A stretch of 24,007 nucleotides of DNA, taken from positions 1 to 24,007 of the IMG/VR virus record IMGVR_UViG_3300024518_000388; one strand, 5' to 3'. Both the position numbers and the translations under genes were made by a program. Each line of letters starts with the position of its first letter. Within the stretch, counting starts at the first letter, position 1. Positions 7,527-16,585 of the stretch are shown piece after piece. This stretch comes from a virus. The notes beneath the pieces were generated by a model that searched no databases, had not been told where the DNA came from, and saw only the letters and a list, made by a program, of their open reading frames with translations.

Positions 7527-7918
7527 TGGCTTACAACATTCCTGATTTGCCGTTCAAGGACATGGGCCGGCAGGGGCCGGCGGGAGCTGGCAACGTGCCT
7601 TACTTTGATCGGATAAAGCGACTGTTGCCAGGGGGGCAGATACCTCCCGAGTTGCTGCAAATGTTGATGGCGCAGCTCATGGGCGGTCAGGGCGGTGGTG
7701 GCCCTCAGCGGCCACCGATGGGTGGCGGCAGGCCACCTCAGAGGCCACCGATGGGTGGCGGCAGGCCACCGATGGGCCGTCCACCGATGGGTGGTTTGGG
7801 TGGTGGCGGTAGACCACCTGTAGTGAAGATCGAAGACCTTGTACGGGCCTTAAGCAGTGGCGGCGGCCAACGACCGGCGCCACAGGCAAACATGGCTGTT
7901 CCTCAAGCACGCAGGTAG
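7526..7918 (+). CDS. Pro/Gly/Met-repeat protein
   Basis: A 130-aa protein starting at the ATG in a TAATG overlap; an in-frame ATG at 7517 is less likely. The N-terminal 55 residues are ordered (MAYNIPDLPFKDMGRQG, then an amphipathic helix PPELLQMLMAQLMGG). Residues about 58-98 are a low-complexity array of RPPMGGG units. The C-terminus has one short helix (VKIEDLVRALSSGG) and a basic tail. The middle is probably disordered. Arrays of this kind occur in virion proteins that act as flexible linkers, but no function can be assigned. The motif DLPFKD also occurs near 16037 in the 1561-aa protein. Confidence 0.5.
   Translation: MAYNIPDLPFKDMGRQGPAGAGNVPYFDRIKRLLPGGQIPPELLQMLMAQLMGGQGGGGPQRPPMGGGRPPQRPPMGGGRPPMGRPPMGGLGGGGRPPVVKIEDLVRALSSGGGQRPAPQANMAVPQARR
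7711..7770 (+). repeat. 27-bp direct repeat coding RPPMGGG units
   Basis: An identical 27-bp stretch occurs at 7711-7737 and 7744-7770, offset by 33 bp (11 codons). A third, shorter piece of the unit (CCACCGATGGGTGG) follows at 7781-7794. The repeats keep the reading frame, so copy-number change would lengthen or shorten the linker without breaking the gene. Confidence 0.8.
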
Positions 7919-7921
7919 CAA

Positions 7922-8446
7922 ATGGCAGTCAACTATGCGGTAACGGGGCGCGCTGACGACCCGTATCCGACGCGTGCCAACACGATGTCTGCCACTTATG
8001 GTGGTCTGGCTGGTAAGGCTGCACCGACTTTCACGAATACTGCACCGACGACGTTTGGTGGGGGCACCAGTGGTCAGCGTTTCGCTGATTTGCAGTCTGC
8101 TTTGGGTGGTGTGGGTTATCAGCGAAGCGGTGTTCAACGCCAGAGGGCTATGTCGTTGGATGATTTGGCGCGTCAGTTTGCTGACATGCGGCGGGGTATC
8201 CCTGGGCAGTTGAATCGTAGGGGGATGCTTGATTCGGGGCAGTTTCAGCGGGCGTTGGGGCGTTCTTACGCCGATGAGTTGCGTAACGCTGGGCGTACTG
8301 AGTTGAGTATGCAGGATGCGTTGAATCAGTTGGCGATGCAGCAGTTTGGGGCGGAAAGCCAGTTTGCTCAGAGTGGTTTGAATAATGCGTTGTCTAGTGC
8401 GGAGCGTCGGGCGCAGTTGGCTTCGCAGATTCGGGAGACTTTCTGA
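7922..8446 (+). CDS. Small putative internal virion protein
   Basis: A 174-aa protein. The first 70 residues are low in complexity (Ala, Thr, Gly, Pro). From about residue 75 the protein is helical, rich in Gln, Arg and Ala (SLDDLARQFADMRRGIPG, RALGRSYADELRNAGR, LNQLAMQQFGAESQFAQ) and ends in RRAQLASQIRETF. Gln/Ala-rich amphipathic helices of this sort are typical of podovirus ejection proteins such as T7 gp14. The gene is the first of three of rising size, as in gp14-gp15-gp16, and its stop overlaps the start of the next (TGATG). The analogy rests on order and composition, not on a recognised motif. Confidence 0.5.
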   Translation: MAVNYAVTGRADDPYPTRANTMSATYGGLAGKAAPTFTNTAPTTFGGGTSGQRFADLQSALGGVGYQRSGVQRQRAMSLDDLARQFADMRRGIPGQLNRRGMLDSGQFQRALGRSYADELRNAGRTELSMQDALNQLAMQQFGAESQFAQSGLNNALSSAERRAQLASQIRETF

Positions 8447-11400
8447 TGGGTTCTCTTGACTATCTCGACTTCTACGGCGGAGTCGCTGGCGACGCATGGG
8501 ATGCCGTCAAGGGTGTGGCTACGAAGGCCGGCTACGGGGCCGATACACCGGCACCAGCATCCGTTGCAGCTACTCCAGCGGGCGTGACCGCTGATCCCAA
8601 TACTTGGCCTGATGATTGGTGGCCTAACCCATCTAACGCTGAGACTTGGCCTGACGACTGGTGGCCTCAAGCTCCTGCGCCGGCACCAGGCGGGTTCGGG
8701 CCAGGTGCGACGGGTCCGCTGAGTGGATTCGCCCCGCCATCAGGTGGATACGGGTATGGGCCAGGTGCCGGTGGGGCGTTGAGCGGATTCGACCCGACGG
8801 GTGGGCGCTCAGGCCCGACCCAGGATGAGTTGGCTGCCATGATGGCAGGCTTGCAAGCCGAGCAGGAATACAGTTGGTACAACCCGATGGGTTGGATAGA
8901 TGCTATCCCTGGGGTGCAGAACGAACCTGGTGAGGAAGACTGGTTCGGCGACTTCTTCGGTGAGGGCGGCACGGCACGCAACATTCTTAGTGGCGTCGAA
9001 GACGGCGCACGCTGGCTGGCTGATCCCTCCTATCAGGCGATTCAGGAACTTCTCCAGGGTGACCTCAGTGGAGCCATCGGCGACTTCGCTGGGGGGACCG
9101 CCAACCAGTTGGCGCCTGCGGCCGGCTATCTGGCGCAGGAGGGCTTGGATGTCCTCGGCAATCTCGGCGACAACATTTACAACAACTGGGGTCTACGGTC
9201 GGGACTCAACCAGCTTGGGGCGGACATCACTGGTATCCCAGGTCAGGTGGGCAACCTGAGCATGGATGCCCTGCGGTATCTTGGCGATCAGGCTGGCAAT
9301 CTGGGTCAGGCAGCCCTAGGTCAGGCTGGCGAATGGGGTCAGGCTGGGCTGGGTCAGTTGGGGGACTTGCAGGACTATCTGAGGGCACAGGGCGAGAACG
9401 TCGCCAAGTGGGGTGGCAACCAGCTCCTGAACCTTGGCAGCGAGGTCGGGGATCTCTTCACCGAGCAGGTTCTCCCGTGGGCGCAGCAGCAGGTCTATGA
9501 CCCTGCGATGGGGTACCTCCAAGAGGACTTCCTGGAGGACATAACGAATCTCGGACAGGGCGCTTGGGGGCAACTGGACGCTCTTGGGAACCAGGTGGTG
9601 GACTTCACCACCGATCAGGCCATTCCGTATTTCCAGCAGGACTTTGTCGGCGATGTTCAGAACCTTTACGGCGACGTCAAGGACTGGGCTGTTGATGATG
9701 CTTGGGGTGAAGCTATTCAGCCGTTCTACGAGAACGTGCTGAAGCCTGCCGGTCTCGATGTTGCTGACTGGGCTGTCGATGACGTTTACAAGGACATCAT
9801 TACTCCGTTGTATGAGAACTATTTGAAGCCGGCAGGTTTGGAGATCGCCGATTTCACCAGCCAGGAGGCGTGGCCGTATATTCGTGACAATCTGCGTCAC
9901 GACATCAGCAATGTTCTTGAGGCTGTCCCAGCGTTTGTCCGCAATGTGGCCCCTGAGGGGTCAAGGGTCGACAACTGGCTGGAAGCAGGTGTAGGCGGTG
10001 CTGGTGCAGCAATGGACTGGGCGCAAGGCGTTCCAGGCCAGGTTGGGGAGTTTGGTGGCCGCGTCACCGATTACTTGTTTGATCCGTCAAAGCCGGCATG
10101 GAGCCAAGGTGGCGATGGCGGCGGTACTGATGCAGCAGTGGCACAAGCTGTCGCTGACATGACTCAAGGTGGTGGCGCCCCAGGTGCCCCAGGTGGTGCC
10201 CTAGGCGGCGGTGGGGTCACATACCCAGGGGGGGTAGGTGCCACTAGTGCGCCGGCATCCGCCCAGAATGTAGCCGACCAGATTTACGCATCGAGCCAAG
10301 GCGGTGCCGGTGGCGGTCTGGCAGATTTGTATTCGCAGATGTTTGATTCGCAGCGCACATGGGCGCAGGACGCTTACGGCGCGGAGATGCGGGGTGCTGA
10401 GGCTGCCAGCCAGGCTTCTCAGGATTATGCGGCATCGATCTTGCAGCAGGGTCAGCAGGCCGCTGCTCAGGCTGAGGCCGCCGCCAGCCAGTATTACGTC
10501 GAGGGGGCGAACGCTGCGGCGACGGCTTATAACGAGACCGTCGGGGCGTTGAATAGCCGTGAGCAGGGACTCATACAGAAGCATTCGGAGCTGGCAGCCA
10601 TGGAGGCTGCCGGCATTGGTGACACGTCGGCGGAGCAGCGACGTATCGGCTCCGAGCTGGAGGCGTTGCAGACGCAGCGCACATCGTTGCGTCACAGTTT
10701 GGTCATGGCAGGTTTGACTGGGGAGGAAACTCGTCAGACGGCGCGGCTTGACGAGTTTAAGACGACTGGTGAGAGCCGGTTGGCTGCCGATGAGGCTGCG
10801 TTGATCGAGATGATCACTGGTCTTGAGGGTGGCCGTGTCGGCCAGGAGCAGGCAATGGCGGAGCAGGTGGCTAACCGTTTCGCTGGGGCACGGTCAGGGA
10901 TGCAGGGCCGTTTGGAGGCTGCTGAGGCGGCGTTGCGGGCGCAGGGCATTGAACCGGCTGCCTACACGTCGGGGCCTGGGGCTGAAACGCAGGCTTTGCT
11001 TACCTCGCAGGAACTGTCGATGGAAACATTGCAGAACCGTTTGCGGGATGCTTCAGCGGCGCAGGCCATTGATCGGCAGATGCGAGGTAGTGAGATTTAT
11101 TCGGTGGCTGGGAGGGCGTTGGAGGACAATCTGTTCTCGATGCGTTCCCAGTTGGAGGAGAGCATTGCTCAACGTAAGAGCACCGCTGATCTGGATACGT
11201 TTGACCGTCAGGCCGACATTGATATTACTGGTGCTGCGGAGCGTGGCGAAATCAACTTGCAGGAGTTGGCTGCGTTGCAGGCGTCGAAGGAAACCATGTT
11301 TGGGCGGAAGACGGATCTGTTTGCTGAGAGTGAACTGAATCGGATTTACACTCGCACTGATTACAACGCTGCGTTGCAGGCGGAGCGGGCTGCCCGTCAG

Positions 11401-11868
11401 CGGGCCATGGAGCGGGCGCAGGAGCAGCGGATTATTGCTCAGGCGGCTGCGTCGCAGCAGGCGTTCACTGGGGAGCAGAACCGGTTGCAGCGTGAGCATG
11501 AGGCGGCGATGCGCCTGAAGGGGACTTCGGGCGATATTGCTGGGTCGGAGTTGTCGACTGAGATTTCTCGGGCTGAGGGTGCTGCTTCTGAGGCGCAGCG
11601 CATGTCTGAGGATTACATCATGGTCAATGTGGATGGTGTTGATGTGCCTGTGGACAGGGATTGGTACATCGAGGAGCATCTGATTGGACCTGGCGCCTCT
11701 GGCGGTGGGTCGGATGTGAATCTGGTCGAGATGGTTGATAATGCGGGCAACTCGTTCTATGTGGATGTGGGCGGTGTCGATGAGTTTGGTACCCCGTATT
11801 TGACTTCGTCTGCGGCTACGAATCCTCTTATCACGGGAGACATTCTTACACCCGCATGGGCTGAGTAG
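8446..11868 (+). CDS. Large putative internal virion (ejection) protein, 1140 aa
   Basis: Starts in a TGATG overlap. Residues 1-125 are Pro/Gly-rich and hold two copies of TWPDDWWP (about residues 53 and 67) and two copies of a GPGA-x6-SGF unit. Residues about 270-480 contain Gly-Gln and Trp/Asp-rich imperfect repeats, including a clear 28-residue tandem pair from residue 413 (DWAVDD, then YEN-x-LKPAGL). After a Gly-rich linker (about 550-620), residues about 640-1050 form a long Ala/Gln/Glu/Arg-rich coiled coil. The last 80 residues are beta-like (YIMVNVDGVDVPVDRDWY). No membrane segment is obvious. Size, coil content and place before a still larger protein suggest an ejection-channel subunit (T7 gp15-like role). 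A tape measure is the main alternative, but no tail-tube genes or chaperone frameshift are present. Confidence 0.5.
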   Translation: MGSLDYLDFYGGVAGDAWDAVKGVATKAGYGADTPAPASVAATPAGVTADPNTWPDDWWPNPSNAETWPDDWWPQAPAPAPGGFGPGATGPLSGFAPPSGGYGYGPGAGGALSGFDPTGGRSGPTQDELAAMMAGLQAEQEYSWYNPMGWIDAIPGVQNEPGEEDWFGDFFGEGGTARNILSGVEDGARWLADPSYQAIQELLQGDLSGAIGDFAGGTANQLAPAAGYLAQEGLDVLGNLGDNIYNNWGLRSGLNQLGADITGIPGQVGNLSMDALRYLGDQAGNLGQAALGQAGEWGQAGLGQLGDLQDYLRAQGENVAKWGGNQLLNLGSEVGDLFTEQVLPWAQQQVYDPAMGYLQEDFLEDITNLGQGAWGQLDALGNQVVDFTTDQAIPYFQQDFVGDVQNLYGDVKDWAVDDAWGEAIQPFYENVLKPAGLDVADWAVDDVYKDIITPLYENYLKPAGLEIADFTSQEAWPYIRDNLRHDISNVLEAVPAFVRNVAPEGSRVDNWLEAGVGGAGAAMDWAQGVPGQVGEFGGRVTDYLFDPSKPAWSQGGDGGGTDAAVAQAVADMTQGGGAPGAPGGALGGGGVTYPGGVGATSAPASAQNVADQIYASSQGGAGGGLADLYSQMFDSQRTWAQDAYGAEMRGAEAASQASQDYAASILQQGQQAAAQAEAAASQYYVEGANAAATAYNETVGALNSREQGLIQKHSELAAMEAAGIGDTSAEQRRIGSELEALQTQRTSLRHSLVMAGLTGEETRQTARLDEFKTTGESRLAADEAALIEMITGLEGGRVGQEQAMAEQVANRFAGARSGMQGRLEAAEAALRAQGIEPAAYTSGPGAETQALLTSQELSMETLQNRLRDASAAQAIDRQMRGSEIYSVAGRALEDNLFSMRSQLEESIAQRKSTADLDTFDRQADIDITGAAERGEINLQELAALQASKETMFGRKTDLFAESELNRIYTRTDYNAALQAERAARQRAMERAQEQRIIAQAAASQQAFTGEQNRLQREHEAAMRLKGTSGDIAGSELSTEISRAEGAASEAQRMSEDYIMVNVDGVDVPVDRDWYIEEHLIGPGASGGGSDVNLVEMVDNAGNSFYVDVGGVDEFGTPYLTSSAATNPLITGDILTPAWAE
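8599..8829 (+). repeat. Trp-rich and Gly/Pro-rich coding repeats
   Basis: Within the 1140-aa gene, the octapeptide TWPDDWWP is encoded twice, 42 bp apart. It is followed by two copies of a Gly/Pro unit sharing GPGA and LSGF (GPGATGPLSGF, GPGAGGALSGF). Synonymous differences between the copies show that the protein sequence, not only the DNA, is kept. Confidence 0.65.
9682..9849 (+). repeat. 28-residue tandem repeat pair
   Basis: Two adjacent 84-bp units in frame with the 1140-aa gene encode DWAVDDAWGEAIQPFYEN, then VLKPAGLDVA, and DWAVDDVYKDIITPLYEN, then YLKPAGLEIA. Weaker copies lie before (DFTTDQAIPYFQQDF) and after (DFTSQEAWPYIRDNL). The unit ends in Pro-Ala-Gly and probably folds as a short helical hairpin. 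Confidence 0.7.
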
Positions 11869-11870
11869 CT

Positions 11871-14800
11871 GTGGCGGAGTCAGACCGCAGACGCATCCTT
11901 GACGCTATTCAGGGTGGTGCTGTTACACCAGGGTCGTTTGGGCGTGTAACACCGCAGTCGTTTGTTCAGTCGGAACCGATCAAGCATCAGACGCGTACTA
12001 CGCCGACTATCGGCGGGACGCCAATTACACGGTTTGCGAAGCCTGAGAAGAAGGATGGCGGGTTCAAGGGGGTATTCGGGAAACTGATTGATGTTCTCGA
12101 TTTCGGTGGCGCAATGGCCCGTTCAGGCGTCAAGGAAGTTATCGATTACAACACCCAGCTCCTTAAGGGGAAGAACCCGTTTGAGGGGTTCTTCACGGGC
12201 GGCAAGGGCGGTGCCTCTCCCGTGGATTGGTGGCAGCAAACCAACGATCACATGCTCATGTCTGAGGTGCTGCGTGAAACAGGTATCTCCGACAAGTTGG
12301 GTATTGAGCCTGGAAGCAAAACGGAGATGGCGTTGGGTCTCGGCCTGGACATTGCCTTCGATCCGATTGTGTACGCCACTGGCGGTTGGGGTGCTGTTCC
12401 TCGGGCGTTGAAGGGCATGGGCAAGGTTGACGATGTCGTTAAGGCGTTGACGAAAGCGTCTGGTCTGGCTGCGTCACCGGCGAAGGCCGCCGAGTTGACG
12501 GCTGCCGCTGCACGGGTCAGTAAAAGCAAGTCGATTCTGTCCGCTGGTAAAGCTTTGGAAGACATCGGGATTAAAACAGGGTTGACGTTTACGATTCCTG
12601 GGACGGGCCGGTTGGGTCGGCACGTCGTGGAGAAGCCGTTGAGTTTCGCCACGGGTGGTGCTGTAGGCAAGGCTGCTCGAGCGCAGCGAGCCAAGTATGT
12701 TCCTTCGTTTATTCTGCCCGACAAGGCGTTTGATGTTCAGAAGTATGCGCCGCAGATTGCTGATTCGATGAAGCTGTTGAAGAAGGGCGAGACCGCTGTC
12801 GCTGACATGCTGCTGAAGGGTGGCATTCCGAAGGCGTTGCATAATGACATCATGCAGGCTGCGGCGTTTGGTCGCCGCTTGCCGATCACGTTGCCGTTCA
12901 CGTTGCCGTGGTCGACACCGCTGTTGAAGGCGGTGGCGCCACTGCCAGGGTTTGCGTTCCGTTTGGCGGCACAGCAGAAGGTCGCTAAGGGTTTCGATAA
13001 TGCGTTGAATGCGCGTGCCCCGATTCGGGCCATGAAGTGGGCTGACAATCCTGATGATGCGTTGGCTGGGGTCTACATGGAAGAGGTCGCCAACAATGCG
13101 GCGATCACAGCGGGGACGTTCAAGAGGCGCCTGCTGGGTGCCCCAGGCAAGCCGCCTATCGGGTACAGGGCCGCTGTGAAGGCTGCTGGTGTCCCTGAGG
13201 AGGGGTCTGGGGCCATGCGGCTTGTGGAGGAGGCTAAGAAGTTGGGCATTTCGGGGGAAGACATGATGAGGGCTTCTGACAGGCCCACATTGGTGAATGG
13301 GTTACTGAACCCTGAGTTGCCTGATTCGTTTCGACGGTTGGGTGCGCGGGGCACCAAGTTCCATGAGGAGCTGTTGGGATGGTGGGATGATGCACGCCGG
13401 TTGACGAACGAGCAGTTGGCGGGGACACCGCTGGCGGGGTTCGCTGATGATTTGTATGCGGCTCGTTACCTGTCGTCGGCCGGCAAGGAGATCCTTGGCG
13501 GTGATGGTGTCAGGTTCGCTGGACGTGGCGGTCTCGGGGGGACGCCGTGGCAGGCCAGGGAGTACATCACGCCGTCGCAGTACACGAAGATGGTTGCCCT
13601 GCATGGTGAGGAGGTGGCTGCTAAACGGTTTTCGCAAACGTGGATGGGTGAGCAGTTGCAGAACGTGACTGGTCCTGGGGCGACCGGCAAGTCTGTTCGT
13701 GACCAGATGGACGAGATTGGCGAGCTGGTTCTCGGCAAGAACGAATACAAGCAGATTTTCTCCAACGACTTCCATGAGGTTGTGCAGAAATACATCAAGG
13801 ACATGGCACAGGGGGTTGATGTCCAGAATGTGTTGCGGGGCATGGAGAACATCGGTCTGATTGCGAGGACGGATGCCCATGGGGCTATCCGCATGGATCT
13901 TGCTAGCCGGTTCAGGGGTATTGCTGGTGACGGTGGGACGATCAAACAGTTTGAGGGCAAGATTGATGCGAGTCGTGTCGGTGCGGCTCGGTTGAGGCAG
14001 GTTGATGAGGCTGCTGCTGGGGTTGGTGGTGTGGGTGGCGTGAAGGCTGCTTCGTTGCCTGTGGATTTGGCGCCTGAACTGGGGCGTCGTGTCAACGCTG
14101 CGATGCGTTCTGTCGAGGGTCTCACCTCGGGGAAGGCAACATGGTTGCCGAAGGAACTTCAGGCAGCAATCAAGAGTCTCGATTCGTTGACGCCGCTGCC
14201 CACTGAGGGGTGGGCGCGGGTCATGGAGCAGTACGGCGGGTTCGCCGACGAGATCGGTGCCGAGGTGATGCGTCTACGCCAGCTCGTTGCTGGTGTGGAT
14301 GCTGCGGCGAAGCAGGCCGGCACCAGGGGTTACGCAGAGTTGAAGGCCGTGAACCGCAACATCACGGTCATGGAGTCTGCGTTGGCTCAGATGAATGGTT
14401 TGATGGGTCGGGCAGCGTTGAACGACAGAACTGTCAGGGCTGGCCGTCAGCTCGTCAAGACGTTGGAGACTGGGACGATTCCATCTTCGATTCTTCCTGA
14501 GATGAAGGTGTGGGCCAAGAAGTATTCGGAGTGGGTTGATCTCGACAACCTGACGGGGTCGACGGCGTATCTGCATGCCGCCGATGATGACTTTCTGCGG
14601 GCGGTCAACGCCCAGATCGCTGCGGGGGATCTGCCTGATCTGGTTTACATTGCTGAGAAGGTCGCTACGGCGGAGGCAGGCACCCTGGGTCACGCCCGCC
14701 TGTACGGCGAGGCGTTGGAGGAAGCCAAGGCGGCAGCGGAGAAGTGGCAGGGCATTGCACCCGATCTGGAGCGTGGGCTGGAAGAGGCCCGTCTGATCGC

Positions 14801-16556
14801 TCAGAAGGACATACTGACCCCTGACGATTTGTTCAACCAGCAGAAGTACCTACAGTCCGCCAAAGAGCAGGCGATGGAACTCGAGTTGGAGATGAGCCGT
14901 GCCCGACGGTCAACGGAGCTTGGCCGGCGCATCTCCGCAGCCGACAGCCAGGAGGATGCGTTGCGTGCCCTGAATCAGGAACGCAACATGCAGGGTTTTC
15001 AGCATGCGTACAACGAGGCGTTGTCGAACCAGTTGACGGGGCCGTGGTTGAAGGGCTATTCGGCGGTCAACATGAAGGAGTCCGCTGACCTGTTTGCTGC
15101 GGCGACTCTGGCTGCTGCGAAACTCAATAGTGCCAGTGCGATGGCTGACTGGTCGAAGGGGTATCGGTCGTTGTTGAACTATTGGAAGGCTCAGGCGGTG
15201 GCTACTCCTGGGTTTGTGATTCGTAACATCATGGGTGCCACTTGGATCAACTCTCAGATTCTGGGTGTTGAGATGGGTCAGCATGCGAAGACTTCAGCGA
15301 TGCGGCGCATGGCGATGAAGTCGTCCATTGATGCCGCTAAGGACAAGAAGTACCTCCAGCATCTTGAGGATCTGGCGGAGAGGACGGGGAGGGTTATTGA
15401 CCGGCCGGTGGCCGGCCACCTCGGATCAGGTAGCGCCTATCTGGCATGGAAGACGGTTGAGACAGGCCAGCCGATCAGGCTCGCTGGGGTACGAGGCGTG
15501 TTTCGTAACGCCACTGATCGGGATTGGCGAATCTTCAATGAGATAGAGCGGTCGGGGATCGCTGGTGGTGGTCAGGCCGCTATCGAGGTGGCGGAGAAGT
15601 CCGCCATGTCTTCGATGGGAACCTGGAATCCGTTGCGGGCGCATTTCTGGCCGTTCAAGGCGGTGCGGGCAGCGAACACTGAAGCCGAGTTCATGGTGCG
15701 TATGACGGCAGGGCGTCACATCATGGAGGGTGGAGGCACTCTTGATGAGGCGTGGAAGGCGATCCGTAAATACCATTTCGATTACAGCGAGCTGACACCG
15801 ACCGAAGCCAAGATCAAAATGGTGATTCCTTTCTGGAAATGGCAGAAAAATATTCTGCCTGTGTTGGTTGAATCGGTCGGGAACCGGCCGGCAGCGTGGT
15901 CCAGGTTGCGCCAGATCAAGGGTGAACTGGAGTACGCCAGTGAGGCTGAAGGGGTTGTCCCCGATTATTTCATGGAGAACCTTGGTATTCGTTTGCCGTG
16001 GAGGATGGACGGATCACAGCTCTACGTTCTGCCCGACTTGCCGTTCAAAGATTTGAATCGTTGGATGCGGTCAGATGACCGACCGATCACGGGTATCAAG
16101 CCGTTGGACATGGTGACCAGGATGGTTGCCGAATCGGCGTTCCCGTATGCGAAGCTGCCCATCGAGTTGTGGGCCGGCAAACAGTTCTTCGCTGACCTGC
16201 CGTTGAAGGGTCGCTTCCAGAATGTGCCACCGTCGTATGCGAACATTCCTGGTTTGATGCCGATCCTCGGCGGGTTGGGGAAAGCTGAGAAGAACCGTAA
16301 GGGCGAATGGAAGATGACTGATTCCGATCTGTACATCTTGGATCAGATGATGCCATTCATGGGGCGGCTGCGTCGCCTCATGCCTGGCGAAGAGAAGTAT
16401 GAGAAGCGTTGGATGACGACGTTCATGTCGACCATGTTTGGTGGCGGGCTGCGGGCGAACACGCCTGAGGAGCAACGCAACCAGTTGATCCGCATGCAGC
16501 GTGACTTGACTGACGACATGAAACGCATGATCGATATTGAGGTCCGCAACGTCTAG
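11871..16556 (+). CDS. Giant putative internal virion (ejection) protein, 1561 aa
   Basis: A GTG start at 11871, 2 nt after the previous stop. The product is mostly helical and is the largest protein in the window. Near residues 155-180 there is LGLGLDIAFDPIVYATGGWG, a hydrophobic segment that may insert in a membrane. The middle is long mixed helices with coiled coil (about 860-1060). From residue 1303 comes FDYSELTPTEAKIKMVIPFW, followed by KWQKNILPVLVESVGNRPAA, a block I associate with very large virion proteins of marine and actinobacterial phages. Arg/Lys-rich helices and a conserved-looking DLPFKDLNRWM follow. No lytic transglycosylase catalytic motif was recognised, unlike T7 gp16. Order (last of three growing genes before the lysin) and size fit the core of a DNA-ejection conduit. 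The function remains inferred. Confidence 0.5.
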   Translation: MAESDRRRILDAIQGGAVTPGSFGRVTPQSFVQSEPIKHQTRTTPTIGGTPITRFAKPEKKDGGFKGVFGKLIDVLDFGGAMARSGVKEVIDYNTQLLKGKNPFEGFFTGGKGGASPVDWWQQTNDHMLMSEVLRETGISDKLGIEPGSKTEMALGLGLDIAFDPIVYATGGWGAVPRALKGMGKVDDVVKALTKASGLAASPAKAAELTAAAARVSKSKSILSAGKALEDIGIKTGLTFTIPGTGRLGRHVVEKPLSFATGGAVGKAARAQRAKYVPSFILPDKAFDVQKYAPQIADSMKLLKKGETAVADMLLKGGIPKALHNDIMQAAAFGRRLPITLPFTLPWSTPLLKAVAPLPGFAFRLAAQQKVAKGFDNALNARAPIRAMKWADNPDDALAGVYMEEVANNAAITAGTFKRRLLGAPGKPPIGYRAAVKAAGVPEEGSGAMRLVEEAKKLGISGEDMMRASDRPTLVNGLLNPELPDSFRRLGARGTKFHEELLGWWDDARRLTNEQLAGTPLAGFADDLYAARYLSSAGKEILGGDGVRFAGRGGLGGTPWQAREYITPSQYTKMVALHGEEVAAKRFSQTWMGEQLQNVTGPGATGKSVRDQMDEIGELVLGKNEYKQIFSNDFHEVVQKYIKDMAQGVDVQNVLRGMENIGLIARTDAHGAIRMDLASRFRGIAGDGGTIKQFEGKIDASRVGAARLRQVDEAAAGVGGVGGVKAASLPVDLAPELGRRVNAAMRSVEGLTSGKATWLPKELQAAIKSLDSLTPLPTEGWARVMEQYGGFADEIGAEVMRLRQLVAGVDAAAKQAGTRGYAELKAVNRNITVMESALAQMNGLMGRAALNDRTVRAGRQLVKTLETGTIPSSILPEMKVWAKKYSEWVDLDNLTGSTAYLHAADDDFLRAVNAQIAAGDLPDLVYIAEKVATAEAGTLGHARLYGEALEEAKAAAEKWQGIAPDLERGLEEARLIAQKDILTPDDLFNQQKYLQSAKEQAMELELEMSRARRSTELGRRISAADSQEDALRALNQERNMQGFQHAYNEALSNQLTGPWLKGYSAVNMKESADLFAAATLAAAKLNSASAMADWSKGYRSLLNYWKAQAVATPGFVIRNIMGATWINSQILGVEMGQHAKTSAMRRMAMKSSIDAAKDKKYLQHLEDLAERTGRVIDRPVAGHLGSGSAYLAWKTVETGQPIRLAGVRGVFRNATDRDWRIFNEIERSGIAGGGQAAIEVAEKSAMSSMGTWNPLRAHFWPFKAVRAANTEAEFMVRMTAGRHIMEGGGTLDEAWKAIRKYHFDYSELTPTEAKIKMVIPFWKWQKNILPVLVESVGNRPAAWSRLRQIKGELEYASEAEGVVPDYFMENLGIRLPWRMDGSQLYVLPDLPFKDLNRWMRSDDRPITGIKPLDMVTRMVAESAFPYAKLPIELWAGKQFFADLPLKGRFQNVPPSYANIPGLMPILGGLGKAEKNRKGEWKMTDSDLYILDQMMPFMGRLRRLMPGEEKYEKRWMTTFMSTMFGGGLRANTPEEQRNQLIRMQRDLTDDMKRMIDIEVRNV

Positions 16557-16585
16557 ACTCGCTGGGACGGAAGCGGGTTAGGTTG

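Noticed and set aside
7850-8497. 215-aa minus-strand frame, Arg/Ser/Thr-rich
   Set aside because: Antisense to the 174-aa virion gene and its neighbours; odd composition and no ribosome site.
8446-11868. Tape-measure protein of a long-tailed phage
   Set aside because: No tube, sheath or frameshifted chaperone genes precede it, and fibre/propeller genes come before rather than after it; kept only as an alternative.
13466-14125. 219-aa minus-strand frame (and similar ones at 11053-11679 and 13302-13880)
   Set aside because: All are antisense to the two giant virion genes, with biased composition and no domain pattern.
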